Shown: positions 45,138 through 54,950 of the stretch, one piece after another
Numbering within the stretch: position 1 is the first letter of the stretch
Layout of the letters: each line of letters starts with the position of its first letter
Notes under the pieces: generated by a model
Databases searched by the model: none
Told to the model about the DNA's origin: nothing
The model's input: only the letters and a program-made list of their open reading frames with translations
DNA from: Palsa-461 sp036844945
GTDB taxonomy: Bacteria > Actinomycetota > Acidimicrobiia > Acidimicrobiales > RAAP-2
Reading direction: 5' to 3'
DNA length: 64,000 bases
Assembly: GCA_036844945.1 (NCBI GenBank)
Contig: DAIUEV010000009.1
Span: forward strand, 9,695-73,694
Translations under genes and position numbers: made by a program

Positions 45138-46040
45138 GTGGGGCGGGTCGTGGTGGTGGTCGTCGGGGCGTGTCTGATCGTCGGGGTGCTGCTCGCGGGA
45201 TGCGTCGCGGCCCTGGCCGGCGGCGGGGGCAGTGCGCCGGCGCTCCCGGGCGGGGGCAGCCACGTGTCGGGACCGGCGGTGCCCGCGGCCTGGGAGCTGA
45301 TGGACCAGGGTGCCGCCGGCACCTGTCCGGGCTTGCCCTGGTCGGTGTTGGCCGCCATCGGGCGGGTGGAGAGCGACAGCGGGCGGTCCCGAGCACCCGG
45401 GGTCGCCTCGGGTGCGAACGCGGCGGGGGCCGAGGGGCCGATGCAGTTCGAGCCGGCGACGTTCGCCCGCTACGGGGTGGTCGGCCCCGGCGGGGTCGCG
45501 CCCCCCTCCCCCTACGACCCGGCCGACGCGGTCTACAGCGCCGCCAAGCTGCTCTGCGCCGACGGCGGCGGGGACCCGGCGTCGCTCACGACCGCGATCG
45601 GCGACTACAACCACTCGTCGGTCTACGTCGAGACCGTGGTGGTGCTCGCCCAGGCGCTCGTCTCGAACCCGGCAACGGCCGCCGACGCCGCAAGCGCGCT
45701 CCAGTTCGCGGCCGCGCAGCTCGGCACCCCCTATCGCTGGGGCGGGACCGGTGACGGGGGCTTCGACTGCTCGGGGCTGTCCCAGGCGGCGTACCGGGCC
45801 GCCGGGATCGCCCTCCCCCGAGTGGCCCAGGCCCAGTTCGACGCGGGACCGGCGGTGGGCGACGGCACTGAGGTCCAGCCGGGCGACCTCCTCTTCTACG
45901 GGGCCTCCACACGCGCCGTCGCCCATGTCGGGATCTACGTCGGCGCCGGCGAGATGATCGACGCGCCGCACACCGGCGCGGTCGTCCGCGAGGAGGGGGC
46001 GGACTGGCGGGACTTCGTCGGAGCGACGCGTCCCGCCTGA
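45138..46040 (+). CDS. lipoprotein with transglycosylase-like and NlpC/P60 domains
   Basis: The 300-residue protein starts with a lipoprotein signal (LLAGC, Cys22). Residues 65-165 look like a lytic-transglycosylase (WSVLAAIGRVESDSG, Glu78 as the catalytic acid; GAEGPMQFEPATF). Residues 185-300 form an NlpC/P60 peptidase with Cys211 (FDCSGLSQAAYR) and His263 (AHVGIYVG). Both cut peptidoglycan: one the sugar backbone, the other peptide cross-links. GGAGGAGG precedes the GTG. It probably acts in wall remodelling or division. Confidence 0.9.
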   Translation: MGRVVVVVVGACLIVGVLLAGCVAALAGGGGSAPALPGGGSHVSGPAVPAAWELMDQGAAGTCPGLPWSVLAAIGRVESDSGRSRAPGVASGANAAGAEGPMQFEPATFARYGVVGPGGVAPPSPYDPADAVYSAAKLLCADGGGDPASLTTAIGDYNHSSVYVETVVVLAQALVSNPATAADAASALQFAAAQLGTPYRWGGTGDGGFDCSGLSQAAYRAAGIALPRVAQAQFDAGPAVGDGTEVQPGDLLFYGASTRAVAHVGIYVGAGEMIDAPHTGAVVREEGADWRDFVGATRPA

Positions 46041-46058
46041 GCGGGGGCCCGGTCAGGC
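46035..46058. repeat. inverted repeat across two convergent stop codons
   Basis: GCCTGA (46035-46040, containing the plus-strand TGA) and TCAGGC (46053-46058, containing the minus-strand stop) are reverse complements around 12 bases. It may act as a weak bidirectional terminator. Confidence 0.4.
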
Positions 46059-46829
46059 CCCGGGCACCGGGCCGTCGGTCCGGTAGGTGCGCCAACACCG
46101 GCACACCATGGGCAGCTCGACGTGGCCCTCGGCGATCTCGGGGTGGAGCCGGGCGCGCTCCCGGACGGCGTCGACGCGGGCGTCGCGGGCGGGGCCGCCC
46201 CCGAGGATCACCACCGAGAAGGTGCCCGAGAGGCCGGCTAGGTCGTCCCGAGAGGCCGGCCGGGAGAACCGGAGCACGGTCGTCTCGCGCTCGGTGAACG
46301 GCAGGGTGCCGGGGAGCACCATGGTCCGGCGCCGCCGGTGCTCGGTCCAGTCGCGGCCCGCATTGGGGCGTCGGCGCCCGAGGATCTCGCTCACCCAGGG
46401 GACGCTGCGGTCGGGACCGCTCCAGAGGAGTCCAAACACGCCGCCCGGTCGGAGCACCCGGGCGACTTCGCTCCCGGCGACCGCCGGGTCCATCCAGTGC
46501 CAGGAGGACGATGCGAGCACCGCGTCGAGGGTTCCGTCCCGCACCGGGATGCGCTCACCCACCCCGCCGAGGACCGCGGCACCGCCACTGCGCCGGGCCA
46601 ACACCCCGCGCATGCGGGACTCGGGCTCGAGCGCCACCACCCGAGGGGCCAGCGCCACGAGGGCGCGGGTCAGGCCGCCGGTCCCGGCCCCGAGGTCGAG
46701 CACCGTCGAGCGACCCTCCCCGAGCACCCAGCGGGCCGCCTCGACCGGAGGGCCCGGACGGAACTGGTCGTACTCCTCGGCGATCGCCCCGAACGAGAAG
46801 GCCCGCGCGGCGCGGTCGGGCATCGACAA
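46053..46829 (-). CDS. SAM-dependent class I methyltransferase
   Basis: The 258-residue protein has a standard SAM domain: VLDLGAGTGGLTRAL (43-57), acidic strand VVALEPESRM, and DAVLASSSWHWMD, close to the motif of small-molecule methyltransferases (SmtA/Methyltransf_11-type). The substrate is unknown. The start is ATG 46829, three bases after the VOC gene stop, so they form an operon. Confidence 0.85.
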   Translation of the reverse strand: MSMPDRAARAFSFGAIAEEYDQFRPGPPVEAARWVLGEGRSTVLDLGAGTGGLTRALVALAPRVVALEPESRMRGVLARRSGGAAVLGGVGERIPVRDGTLDAVLASSSWHWMDPAVAGSEVARVLRPGGVFGLLWSGPDRSVPWVSEILGRRRPNAGRDWTEHRRRRTMVLPGTLPFTERETTVLRFSRPASRDDLAGLSGTFSVVILGGGPARDARVDAVRERARLHPEIAEGHVELPMVCRCWRTYRTDGPVPGA

Positions 46830-46832
46830 CGG

Positions 46833-47213
46833 CTACCCCTGCTCGGACGGGGCGTCGAGCCGGCGCCGCAGGAGGCAGAACTCGTTGCCCTCCGGGTCGG
46901 CCAGCACCACCCAGGTCGTCTCGCCTTGTCCGATGTCGACCGGTCGCGCCCCAAGGGCGAGGAGGCGCTGAAGTTCCTCTTCCTGGTCCGCGCCGACGGG
47001 GTTCACGTCCAGGTGCACCCGGTTCTTCACCGTCTTTTGCTCCGGCACCTCGATGACGAGGAGCACGACGGGGGACCGGTGGTCGCGGTGGGCGACGACC
47101 ATGTCGCCGTCGTCGTCGCGCCAGTGGTCGCAGCCGAGCACCGACGCCCAGAACGACGCCACCAACTCGACGTCGTGGGCATCGATGACGATCGTCGTCA
47201 GCTCAGCCGCCAT
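46833..47213 (-). CDS. VOC-family protein
   Basis: The 126-residue protein carries one VOC half-domain: TTIVIDAHDVELVASFWASVLGC, RVHLDVNPVGAD and VVLADPEGNEFCLL. The glyoxalase/bleomycin-resistance fold covers many enzymes. Conserved His and Glu residues for metal are partly visible (HLDVN, NEFCLL). It is coupled to the methyltransferase. Confidence 0.85.
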   Translation of the reverse strand: MAAELTTIVIDAHDVELVASFWASVLGCDHWRDDDGDMVVAHRDHRSPVVLLVIEVPEQKTVKNRVHLDVNPVGADQEEELQRLLALGARPVDIGQGETTWVVLADPEGNEFCLLRRRLDAPSEQG

Positions 47214-47253
47214 GCCCAGAGTCTCCCAGAGCCCGCCGCGCCCTTCTCAGTGT

Positions 47254-48024
47254 TCAACGCGCCGGGACCCGACGCCGGCGCACGCGCACCAGCGGACGGA
47301 CGCGGACCCGAATCGGTGATCTCGACGCGACGACCGGCGCCGGGACGGACGCCGGGGCGGCCCCGGCCACCGGGACCACCGCGATCGCCAGGCTGGTCAG
47401 GGCCAGCAGGACGTGCTGGACGGTGACCTCGGGCCCGTGGGCGAGGGTCACCGCCATGAAGGCGAGCCCGCTCGCCGACCAGGCCGCGCCGAGCGCCATG
47501 AGTGCGATCGGCGTCGCGCGCGCGGTCGGGGTGATCCGGCGACGGCGGACCAGGCCGGCGAGGGAGACGAAGAACGCCAGGTAGCCGACCACGCTCAGCA
47601 CGTCGTGCAGCCCGTACGTGCTGGTCGTGGTCCCGCAGGCGAGCAGCGCGGCGCGACCGGTCCCGCACGACAACGGCACGGCCGCGCTCAGCACCGAGGA
47701 GAGCCCGAAGACCGCGTAGCCGAGGAGCAGGCCCCCGGGGACGAAGCGGCTCCGCCGACGGCCGCCGCGCAACGCGATCGCGACCATGAGGACGCCCGAG
47801 ACGATGTCGAGCAGGACGAACACCCAGCCGAACGGCTGGCCCGGCACCTCGAGGTCGCTGGCCAGGCCGTGCCCCACCACGAACGGGTTCACCAGGTAGC
47901 CAAGGGGCCAGGAGAGATAGGCCAGCCCGGCGACCGCCGCGATCACAAAGAGGGCGGGAGCGGACCAGCCCGGTTCGGGCCGGGCGGCGGCGGCCTCGCC
48001 GGGGGGTTCGTCGCGTGGGCTCAT
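47254..48024 (-). CDS. DUF998-family membrane protein
   Basis: The 256-residue protein has about six hydrophobic segments, with the conserved front helix and the short motif YLVNPFVVGHGLASDLEVPGQPFGW followed by PLSCGTG. The size and helix spacing match DUF998 proteins, whose role is unknown. The chosen start is ATG 48024 (MSPRDEPP); longer frames run into the divergent gap. The C-terminus is very basic. Confidence 0.75.
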   Translation of the reverse strand: MSPRDEPPGEAAAARPEPGWSAPALFVIAAVAGLAYLSWPLGYLVNPFVVGHGLASDLEVPGQPFGWVFVLLDIVSGVLMVAIALRGGRRRSRFVPGGLLLGYAVFGLSSVLSAAVPLSCGTGRAALLACGTTTSTYGLHDVLSVVGYLAFFVSLAGLVRRRRITPTARATPIALMALGAAWSASGLAFMAVTLAHGPEVTVQHVLLALTSLAIAVVPVAGAAPASVPAPVVASRSPIRVRVRPLVRVRRRRVPAR

Positions 48025-48129
48025 CGAGGCGGGTGCGGGATCGGCACGGGTGGGAAGCCGGCTCACCGGTTCATTTCCTATCCCAACGCGCCCGGGATGC
48101 CGACATCTGGGGGCCGTCCGGTCCCCGGT

Positions 48130-48135
48130 TACCGT
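48130..48135 (+). promoter_or_regulatory. -10 box of a leaderless promoter, tricorn protease gene
   Basis: TACCGT, six bases before ATG 48142, decides the start. Confidence 0.55.
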
Positions 48136-48141
48136 CGGGAG

Positions 48142-51100
48142 ATGAGCGATGACCGTCCCTACCTCCGGTTCCCCTCGATCGCGGACGAGCGGCTGGCCTT
48201 CGGCGCCGACGACGACGTGTGGGTGGCCTCCGTCGAGGACGCGGTCGCACGCCGCCTGACCGCCGACCGCGCGCCGGTCGCCAACGTCGCCCTCTCGCCC
48301 GACGGCTCGCTGGTCGCCTACACCGGGCGCCGAGACGGCGGTCCCGAGGTCTACGTCGCGGGGACCGCCGGCGGCGAGGTCCAGCGCCTCACCTACTGGG
48401 GCGACGCCTTCACCCGGGTCATCGGGTGGGACGGCGAAGGCAACGTCCTCGCCATCACCGCGGCGGGCGAGCCCTTCCGGGGCCGGACCTGGGCACACGC
48501 GGTGCCGACCGACGGGGGGCCGGCGGTGCGGCTACCGCTCGGTCCGGTCACCTCCATCGCCGCGGGACCGGGCGGCGCCGTCGTCCTCGGCGTCGACCAG
48601 AGCCCGTCGCGGGGCGCCTCGTGGAAGCGCTACCGCGGTGGCACGGCGGCCAAGCTGTGGATCGACCCCACCGGGACCGGCGAGTTCGAGCGCTTCCTCC
48701 GGGCGATCGACGGACAGCTGGAGGATCCCGGCTGGGTCGACGGACGGGTCGTGTTCGTCTCGGACCACGAAGGCGTGGGCAACCTCTACTCGGTGCTGCC
48801 CGACGGCACCGGGCTCCGCCGCCACAGCGACCACGCCGACTTCTACGCCCGCCACGCCGCCACCGACGGCGCCCGGATCGTGTACCAGTGCGCCGGCGAC
48901 CTCTACCTGCTCGGGGACCTCGCCGCCGACTCGCAGCCGCGCCGGCTCGAGATCTCGCTCGGCGCCACCCGGACCGGGCGGATCCCCTATCCCATCAAGG
49001 CCGCCGATCACCTGGGCGGCGTGGCCCCCGACGGGCCCGGCCGTGGCAGCGCCGCCTCGGTGCGCGGCACGATCGTCTGGCTCCCCCACCGCGACGGGCC
49101 CGCCCGGGTGCTCGGGGGCGGGGGCGGCGTGCGGGCCCGTCTGCCCCGGATCCTCGGCCACGGGCCCGAGCCCGACGTCGTCTGGGTCACTGACGCCGAG
49201 GGCGATGACGCACTCGAGGTCGCGCCGGCCTTCGGTCCCCAAGCCGATCCCCCCCGCCGGCTCGCCGCGGGCCAGCTCGGCCGGGTGCTCGACCTCACCA
49301 CCGCCCCCGACGGGACCCGGGTGGCGGCGGCCTCCCACGACGGGCGGGTGCTCCTCGTCGACGTGGCCAGCGGGGACATCACCGAGGTCGACCGGTCCGA
49401 GGACGGGGACGCCTCGGGCCTGACCTTCTCGCCCGACTCCGCCTGGCTCGCCTGGTCGCACGCGGGCCCCGAACCGCTGCGCCAGATCAAGCTGGCCCGG
49501 ATCGGCACCGGCGAGGTGACCGAGGTCACCCCCCTGCGCTTCTCCGACCACGACCCGGTCTTCACCCTGGACGGCCGGTACCTCGCCTTCCTCTCGGCCC
49601 GGACCTTCGACCCCGTCTATGACAGCCACGTCTTCGACCTGTTCTTCCCGGCCGGCACCCGCCCGTACCTCGTCACGCTGGCCGCCGCGACCCCGTCTCC
49701 GTTCGATGCGGAGCTGGCCGGCCGGCGCCCGGCCGGTGCGGCCGAAGAGGAGAAAGAGGACAAGGACGACGGCGGGGTCGCGGAACCCGACCGCAGCCGG
49801 GCCGGCGGGCGCGACGCCCTCGCACCGGTGGTGGTCGACGTGGAGAACCTCGGCGAACGGGTGGTCCCCGTCCCGGTCCGGGCGGCCCGCTACGCGGCGT
49901 TGCGCGCCACCGCCGGTGGGCTCGTGTGGCTCGACCAGCCCCTGGCGGGGGTGCTCGGCGAGTCGCTGGCGCGGCCGGGCGCCGAGGGCCCGAAGGCGCG
50001 GCTCGTCCGGTACGACTTCGAGAAACGGCGCGAGCTCACCCTGGTCGACTCGGCCGAGTGGGTCTTCGTGAGCGGCGATGGCAAGTCGCTCGTCGTGAAG
50101 GACGGCGGATCGCTGTTCGTCGTGCCCTCGGGCGCACGCGTCGAGGCTTCCTCGGGGCCGGACGCGCCGAGTGACCGCGTCGACGTCGACACCTCGAGGA
50201 TCCGCGTGCAGGTCGACCCCGACCTCGAGTGGCGGCAGATGTACGACGAGGCGGCCCGGCTCATGCGCGACCACTACTGGATCGCGGACATGGCCGACGT
50301 CAAATGGGACGCGGTCGTCGAGCGGTACCGCCCCCTCCTCGAGCGCATCGCCACCCGCCACGACCTGTCGGAGCTCCTCTGGGAGGTCCAGGGCGAGCTC
50401 GGGACTTCCCATGCGTACGAGACCCCTCCGGCCCGCCCGGTGGAGGGGTTGCGACGCCAGGGGCTCCTCGGCGCCGACCTCGCCCGCGGCGACGACGGCC
50501 GCTGGCGTGTCGAGCGGGTGCTCCCGGGAGAGTCCTCGGTGCCGGGCGCGCGCGCCCCGCTGCTCGCCCCCGGTGCCTCGGTCGCGGTCGGCGAGATCCT
50601 GGTGGCGGTCGACGGCGTCCCGGTCGACCCGGTCCGCGGTCCCGGCCCCACCCTGGTCGGCGCGGCCGACCAACCGGTGGCCCTCACCGTGGAGCGCCCC
50701 GACGGCGAGCGGCGCGAGGTGGTGGTCACCCCGCTCGCCGACGAGCGGCCCCTGCGCTACCAGGCCTGGGTGACCGACCGCCGCGCCGCGGTGCATGCGG
50801 CGACCGCCGGGCGGGCCGGCTACCTCCACGTGCCCGACATGATGGGCGCCGGCTGGGCCCAGCTGCACCGGGACCTGCGCGTCGAGGTGGCCCGGGACTC
50901 CCTGATCGTCGACCTGCGCGACAACGCCGGCGGCCACGTATCGCAGCTCGTGCTGGAGAAGCTCGCCCGCACTGTCCTCGGCTGGGACGTCGCCCGGCAT
51001 CACAACGAGGAGAGCTACCCGGGCGACGCGCCCCGGGGGCCGTTCGTCGCGATCGTGAACGAGCAGGCCGGCTCCGACGGGGACATCGTGACCGCGGCCA

Positions 51101-51444
51101 TCAAGCTCCGCGGGCTCGCCCCCGTCGTCGGCACCCGCACCTGGGGCGGGGTGATCGGTATCGACAGCCGCTACCGCCTGGTCGACGGCACCCTCGTGAC
51201 CCAGCCCCGCTACGCCTTCTGGTTCGACGGGCTGGGCTGGGGGGTCGAGAACCACGGGGTCGACCCGGACATCGAGGTGTCGATCCCGCCTCAGGCCTGG
51301 GCGAGGGGCGAAGACCCCCAGCTGGAGGTGGCCCTCCAGACCCTGGGCGAGCTGTCCGAACGGCGGCCCCCGGCGACCCCGCCCGACGGGTCCACCCGGC
51401 CGTCCCGCCGGCCGCCGCCCCTGCCGCCCCGTCCCTCCAGCTAG
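48142..51444 (+). CDS. tricorn-type serine protease
   Basis: The 1100-residue protein opens with a beta-propeller (PYLRFPSIADERLAFGADDDVWVASVE ... LSPDGSLVAYTG), continues with a second propeller, an Asp/Glu/Lys stretch, then a PDZ-like and a catalytic domain. His757 lies in GTSHAYE and Ser978 in NEQAGSDGDIVT, matching the His/Ser of tricorn (746/965 in Thermoplasma). The WGGVIGIDSRYRLVDGTLVTQP segment is also tricorn-like. Tricorn trims peptides from the proteasome. No interacting-factor peptidase lies nearby. Confidence 0.9.
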   Translation: MSDDRPYLRFPSIADERLAFGADDDVWVASVEDAVARRLTADRAPVANVALSPDGSLVAYTGRRDGGPEVYVAGTAGGEVQRLTYWGDAFTRVIGWDGEGNVLAITAAGEPFRGRTWAHAVPTDGGPAVRLPLGPVTSIAAGPGGAVVLGVDQSPSRGASWKRYRGGTAAKLWIDPTGTGEFERFLRAIDGQLEDPGWVDGRVVFVSDHEGVGNLYSVLPDGTGLRRHSDHADFYARHAATDGARIVYQCAGDLYLLGDLAADSQPRRLEISLGATRTGRIPYPIKAADHLGGVAPDGPGRGSAASVRGTIVWLPHRDGPARVLGGGGGVRARLPRILGHGPEPDVVWVTDAEGDDALEVAPAFGPQADPPRRLAAGQLGRVLDLTTAPDGTRVAAASHDGRVLLVDVASGDITEVDRSEDGDASGLTFSPDSAWLAWSHAGPEPLRQIKLARIGTGEVTEVTPLRFSDHDPVFTLDGRYLAFLSARTFDPVYDSHVFDLFFPAGTRPYLVTLAAATPSPFDAELAGRRPAGAAEEEKEDKDDGGVAEPDRSRAGGRDALAPVVVDVENLGERVVPVPVRAARYAALRATAGGLVWLDQPLAGVLGESLARPGAEGPKARLVRYDFEKRRELTLVDSAEWVFVSGDGKSLVVKDGGSLFVVPSGARVEASSGPDAPSDRVDVDTSRIRVQVDPDLEWRQMYDEAARLMRDHYWIADMADVKWDAVVERYRPLLERIATRHDLSELLWEVQGELGTSHAYETPPARPVEGLRRQGLLGADLARGDDGRWRVERVLPGESSVPGARAPLLAPGASVAVGEILVAVDGVPVDPVRGPGPTLVGAADQPVALTVERPDGERREVVVTPLADERPLRYQAWVTDRRAAVHAATAGRAGYLHVPDMMGAGWAQLHRDLRVEVARDSLIVDLRDNAGGHVSQLVLEKLARTVLGWDVARHHNEESYPGDAPRGPFVAIVNEQAGSDGDIVTAAIKLRGLAPVVGTRTWGGVIGIDSRYRLVDGTLVTQPRYAFWFDGLGWGVENHGVDPDIEVSIPPQAWARGEDPQLEVALQTLGELSERRPPATPPDGSTRPSRRPPPLPPRPSS

Positions 51445-51605
51445 CGGGGTCGCGCTTTCTTCTCACGGGGTTTCTTTGCGAAACTGGGAAGAATGTGAAG
51501 GACCCGGGCCAGTGGAAACGTTTGTCCCGATATCGGCGGGGCGAGTGGGGGAAGACTGGCCCGGAACATCCGTCACAAATGACACACATCCAAGGGGAGG
51601 GAAGC

Positions 51606-53336
51606 ATGAGCAAGCTGTCGTTTGGGCGTGGGTCGCACCGCGTCGGCGCCCACCGATCGAGCGGGAGGGGTCGCCTCCGGCGTCCGGCGGTCACGCTGCT
51701 CGGAGCCGGGATCCTGGCGGCCTTCACCATCGCCACGGCCGGCGGCAGTGGTCTCGCCGGGGCCGCGTCGAACGTCGTGCTGGCCCACTCGGGCCCGGCC
51801 GGTGAGGGGCCCTACCCGTGGAAGTACCCGGGCTCGGGGAACATCAAGGCCGGGACCGGGACGACGGTCGGCGGCCAGAAGTGCACGTCGAGCACCCCGC
51901 AGTTCGGCTCGCCCTACGCCGCCCAGTGCCTCCCGAAGTTCACGGGCAACAACGGCGGCGCCACCTACAAGGGCGTGACGGCGAGCACCATCACGTTGGC
52001 CCAGCGCCAGTTCCCGAGCACGGCCAACGCCCAGCAGCTGGCCTCGGAGGCCCAGGCGGCCGGCAACGCGCTGCCGACCGTCACCGACCAGGTGGAGCAG
52101 GTCTTCCTGAACTACTTCAACAAGGTCTACGAGCTGTACGGGCGCAAGGTCGTGATCCAGAACTACACCGCGACGGGCAACAGCACCGCCGAGGCACTGA
52201 ACCAGGGCCAGGCGCAGGCCTGCGCGGACGCCACCACGGTGGCCCAGATGCCCGCCTTCGGTGACACCGGCATCGCCTTCGACTACCAGCCGACCGGGAC
52301 CGGGCCCTATTCGTTGTGCCTGGCCCAGCAGCACGTCGTCAACTTCAACGGCGACGGCTACTACGACGAGGGGACGTTCCAGAGCCAGAACCCCTACATC
52401 TGGTCGACCACCCAGGACTGCACCCGGGTGAGCTCGCTCACCTCGGAGGTCGAGGGCACGCTGCTCGCCGGGAAGAAGGCGATCTACGCCGGTGACCCGA
52501 CGCTCGCGTCACAGACGCGCAAGTTCGGCACCTACGTCCCGAACCTGCCGCCCTACATCGGGTGCACGAAGCGGAGCATCCACTTGCTCGAGACGAAGTA
52601 CCACGTCCCGGCCAAGCAGATCGCGTCGTCCTTCTACTACAACCTCGACGTCGCGACCTTCCAGCAGTCGGCCCAGCAGGCGGTCGTGCAGTTCAAGGCG
52701 GCCGGTGTCACCACCGTCGTCCTGGCCTGTGACCCGTTCTCGGCCGGCATCATCACCAAGGCCGCGGCGGCGCAGGACTACCACCCCGAGTGGTTCCTCA
52801 TCGGCACCGCGCTGACCGACCAGGACCAGTACGTGCAGTCCCAGGACGACCCCGCCGAGGCGCAGGGCCACCTGTTCGGGATGAGCGAGCTGTCGCCGTC
52901 GACCGACACCTTCGGCCCGAACTCGCTCGCCGGCAAGCTGTACCAGAAGCTGACCGGTCACCAGATCCCGCCCGGGACCGACGGTGACTACTCGCAGCTG
53001 GTCGAGATCTTCGACATGCTGCAGGCGGCCGGCCCGGACCTCACGCCGCAGAACATGGCCAAGGGGGTGCACGCGCTACCCCAGCTCGGCGCCCCCGCCT
53101 ACCAGTACGGGAACTGGACGTTCAACCTCGGCGTGAACGGGAACGGCGGCGGCGGTGACCACACCGCTTCGAACACCGCCCGGTTCATCTACTGGAACGG
53201 CTCGGCGACCTCGCTCGTCAACGGCATGAAGGGCACCTTCGTGCCGATCTTCAACGGCAACCGCTTCGCGCTCGGCCAGTGGCCGAAGAGCCTCCCGAAG
53301 CTGTTTACGGCCCCGGGGAGCGGCCCGACCGGATAG
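51606..53336 (+). CDS. periplasmic amino-acid-type substrate-binding protein (orphan)
   Basis: The 576-residue protein has an export signal (about 1-54, with a basic front and LAAFTIATAGGSGLAGAAS) and a type 1 periplasmic-binding fold like leucine/branched-chain or urea/amide receptors (the GVTASTITLAQRQFPS start, then KVVIQNYTATGNSTA). Such proteins usually serve an ABC importer, but no ABC genes are next to it. AGGGGAGGG lies just upstream of ATG 51606. It is followed by a strong hairpin terminator. Confidence 0.8.
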   Translation: MSKLSFGRGSHRVGAHRSSGRGRLRRPAVTLLGAGILAAFTIATAGGSGLAGAASNVVLAHSGPAGEGPYPWKYPGSGNIKAGTGTTVGGQKCTSSTPQFGSPYAAQCLPKFTGNNGGATYKGVTASTITLAQRQFPSTANAQQLASEAQAAGNALPTVTDQVEQVFLNYFNKVYELYGRKVVIQNYTATGNSTAEALNQGQAQACADATTVAQMPAFGDTGIAFDYQPTGTGPYSLCLAQQHVVNFNGDGYYDEGTFQSQNPYIWSTTQDCTRVSSLTSEVEGTLLAGKKAIYAGDPTLASQTRKFGTYVPNLPPYIGCTKRSIHLLETKYHVPAKQIASSFYYNLDVATFQQSAQQAVVQFKAAGVTTVVLACDPFSAGIITKAAAAQDYHPEWFLIGTALTDQDQYVQSQDDPAEAQGHLFGMSELSPSTDTFGPNSLAGKLYQKLTGHQIPPGTDGDYSQLVEIFDMLQAAGPDLTPQNMAKGVHALPQLGAPAYQYGNWTFNLGVNGNGGGGDHTASNTARFIYWNGSATSLVNGMKGTFVPIFNGNRFALGQWPKSLPKLFTAPGSGPTG

Positions 53337-53349
53337 TTCCCACCGGAGT

Positions 53350-53385
53350 CCGCCCGGGTGGCCGCCTCGTGCGCCACCCGGGCGG
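53350..53385. terminator. strong hairpin between convergent binding-protein and gltD genes
   Basis: A 13-bp perfect stem: CCGCCCGGGTGGC (53350-53362) and GCCACCCGGGCGG (53373-53385) with a 10-base loop. It lies 14 bases after one stop codon and 21 from the other, so it can terminate both genes. There is no T-run. Confidence 0.75.
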
Positions 53386-53405
53386 CCGACCGGCCCCGCC
53401 CGTCG

Positions 53406-54942
<1,537 letters not shown>

Positions 54943-54950
<8 letters not shown>

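Noticed and set aside
48532..51255. Minus-strand frame of 907 codons
   Set aside because: Shadow of the tricorn gene, low in hydrophobic residues and without domains.
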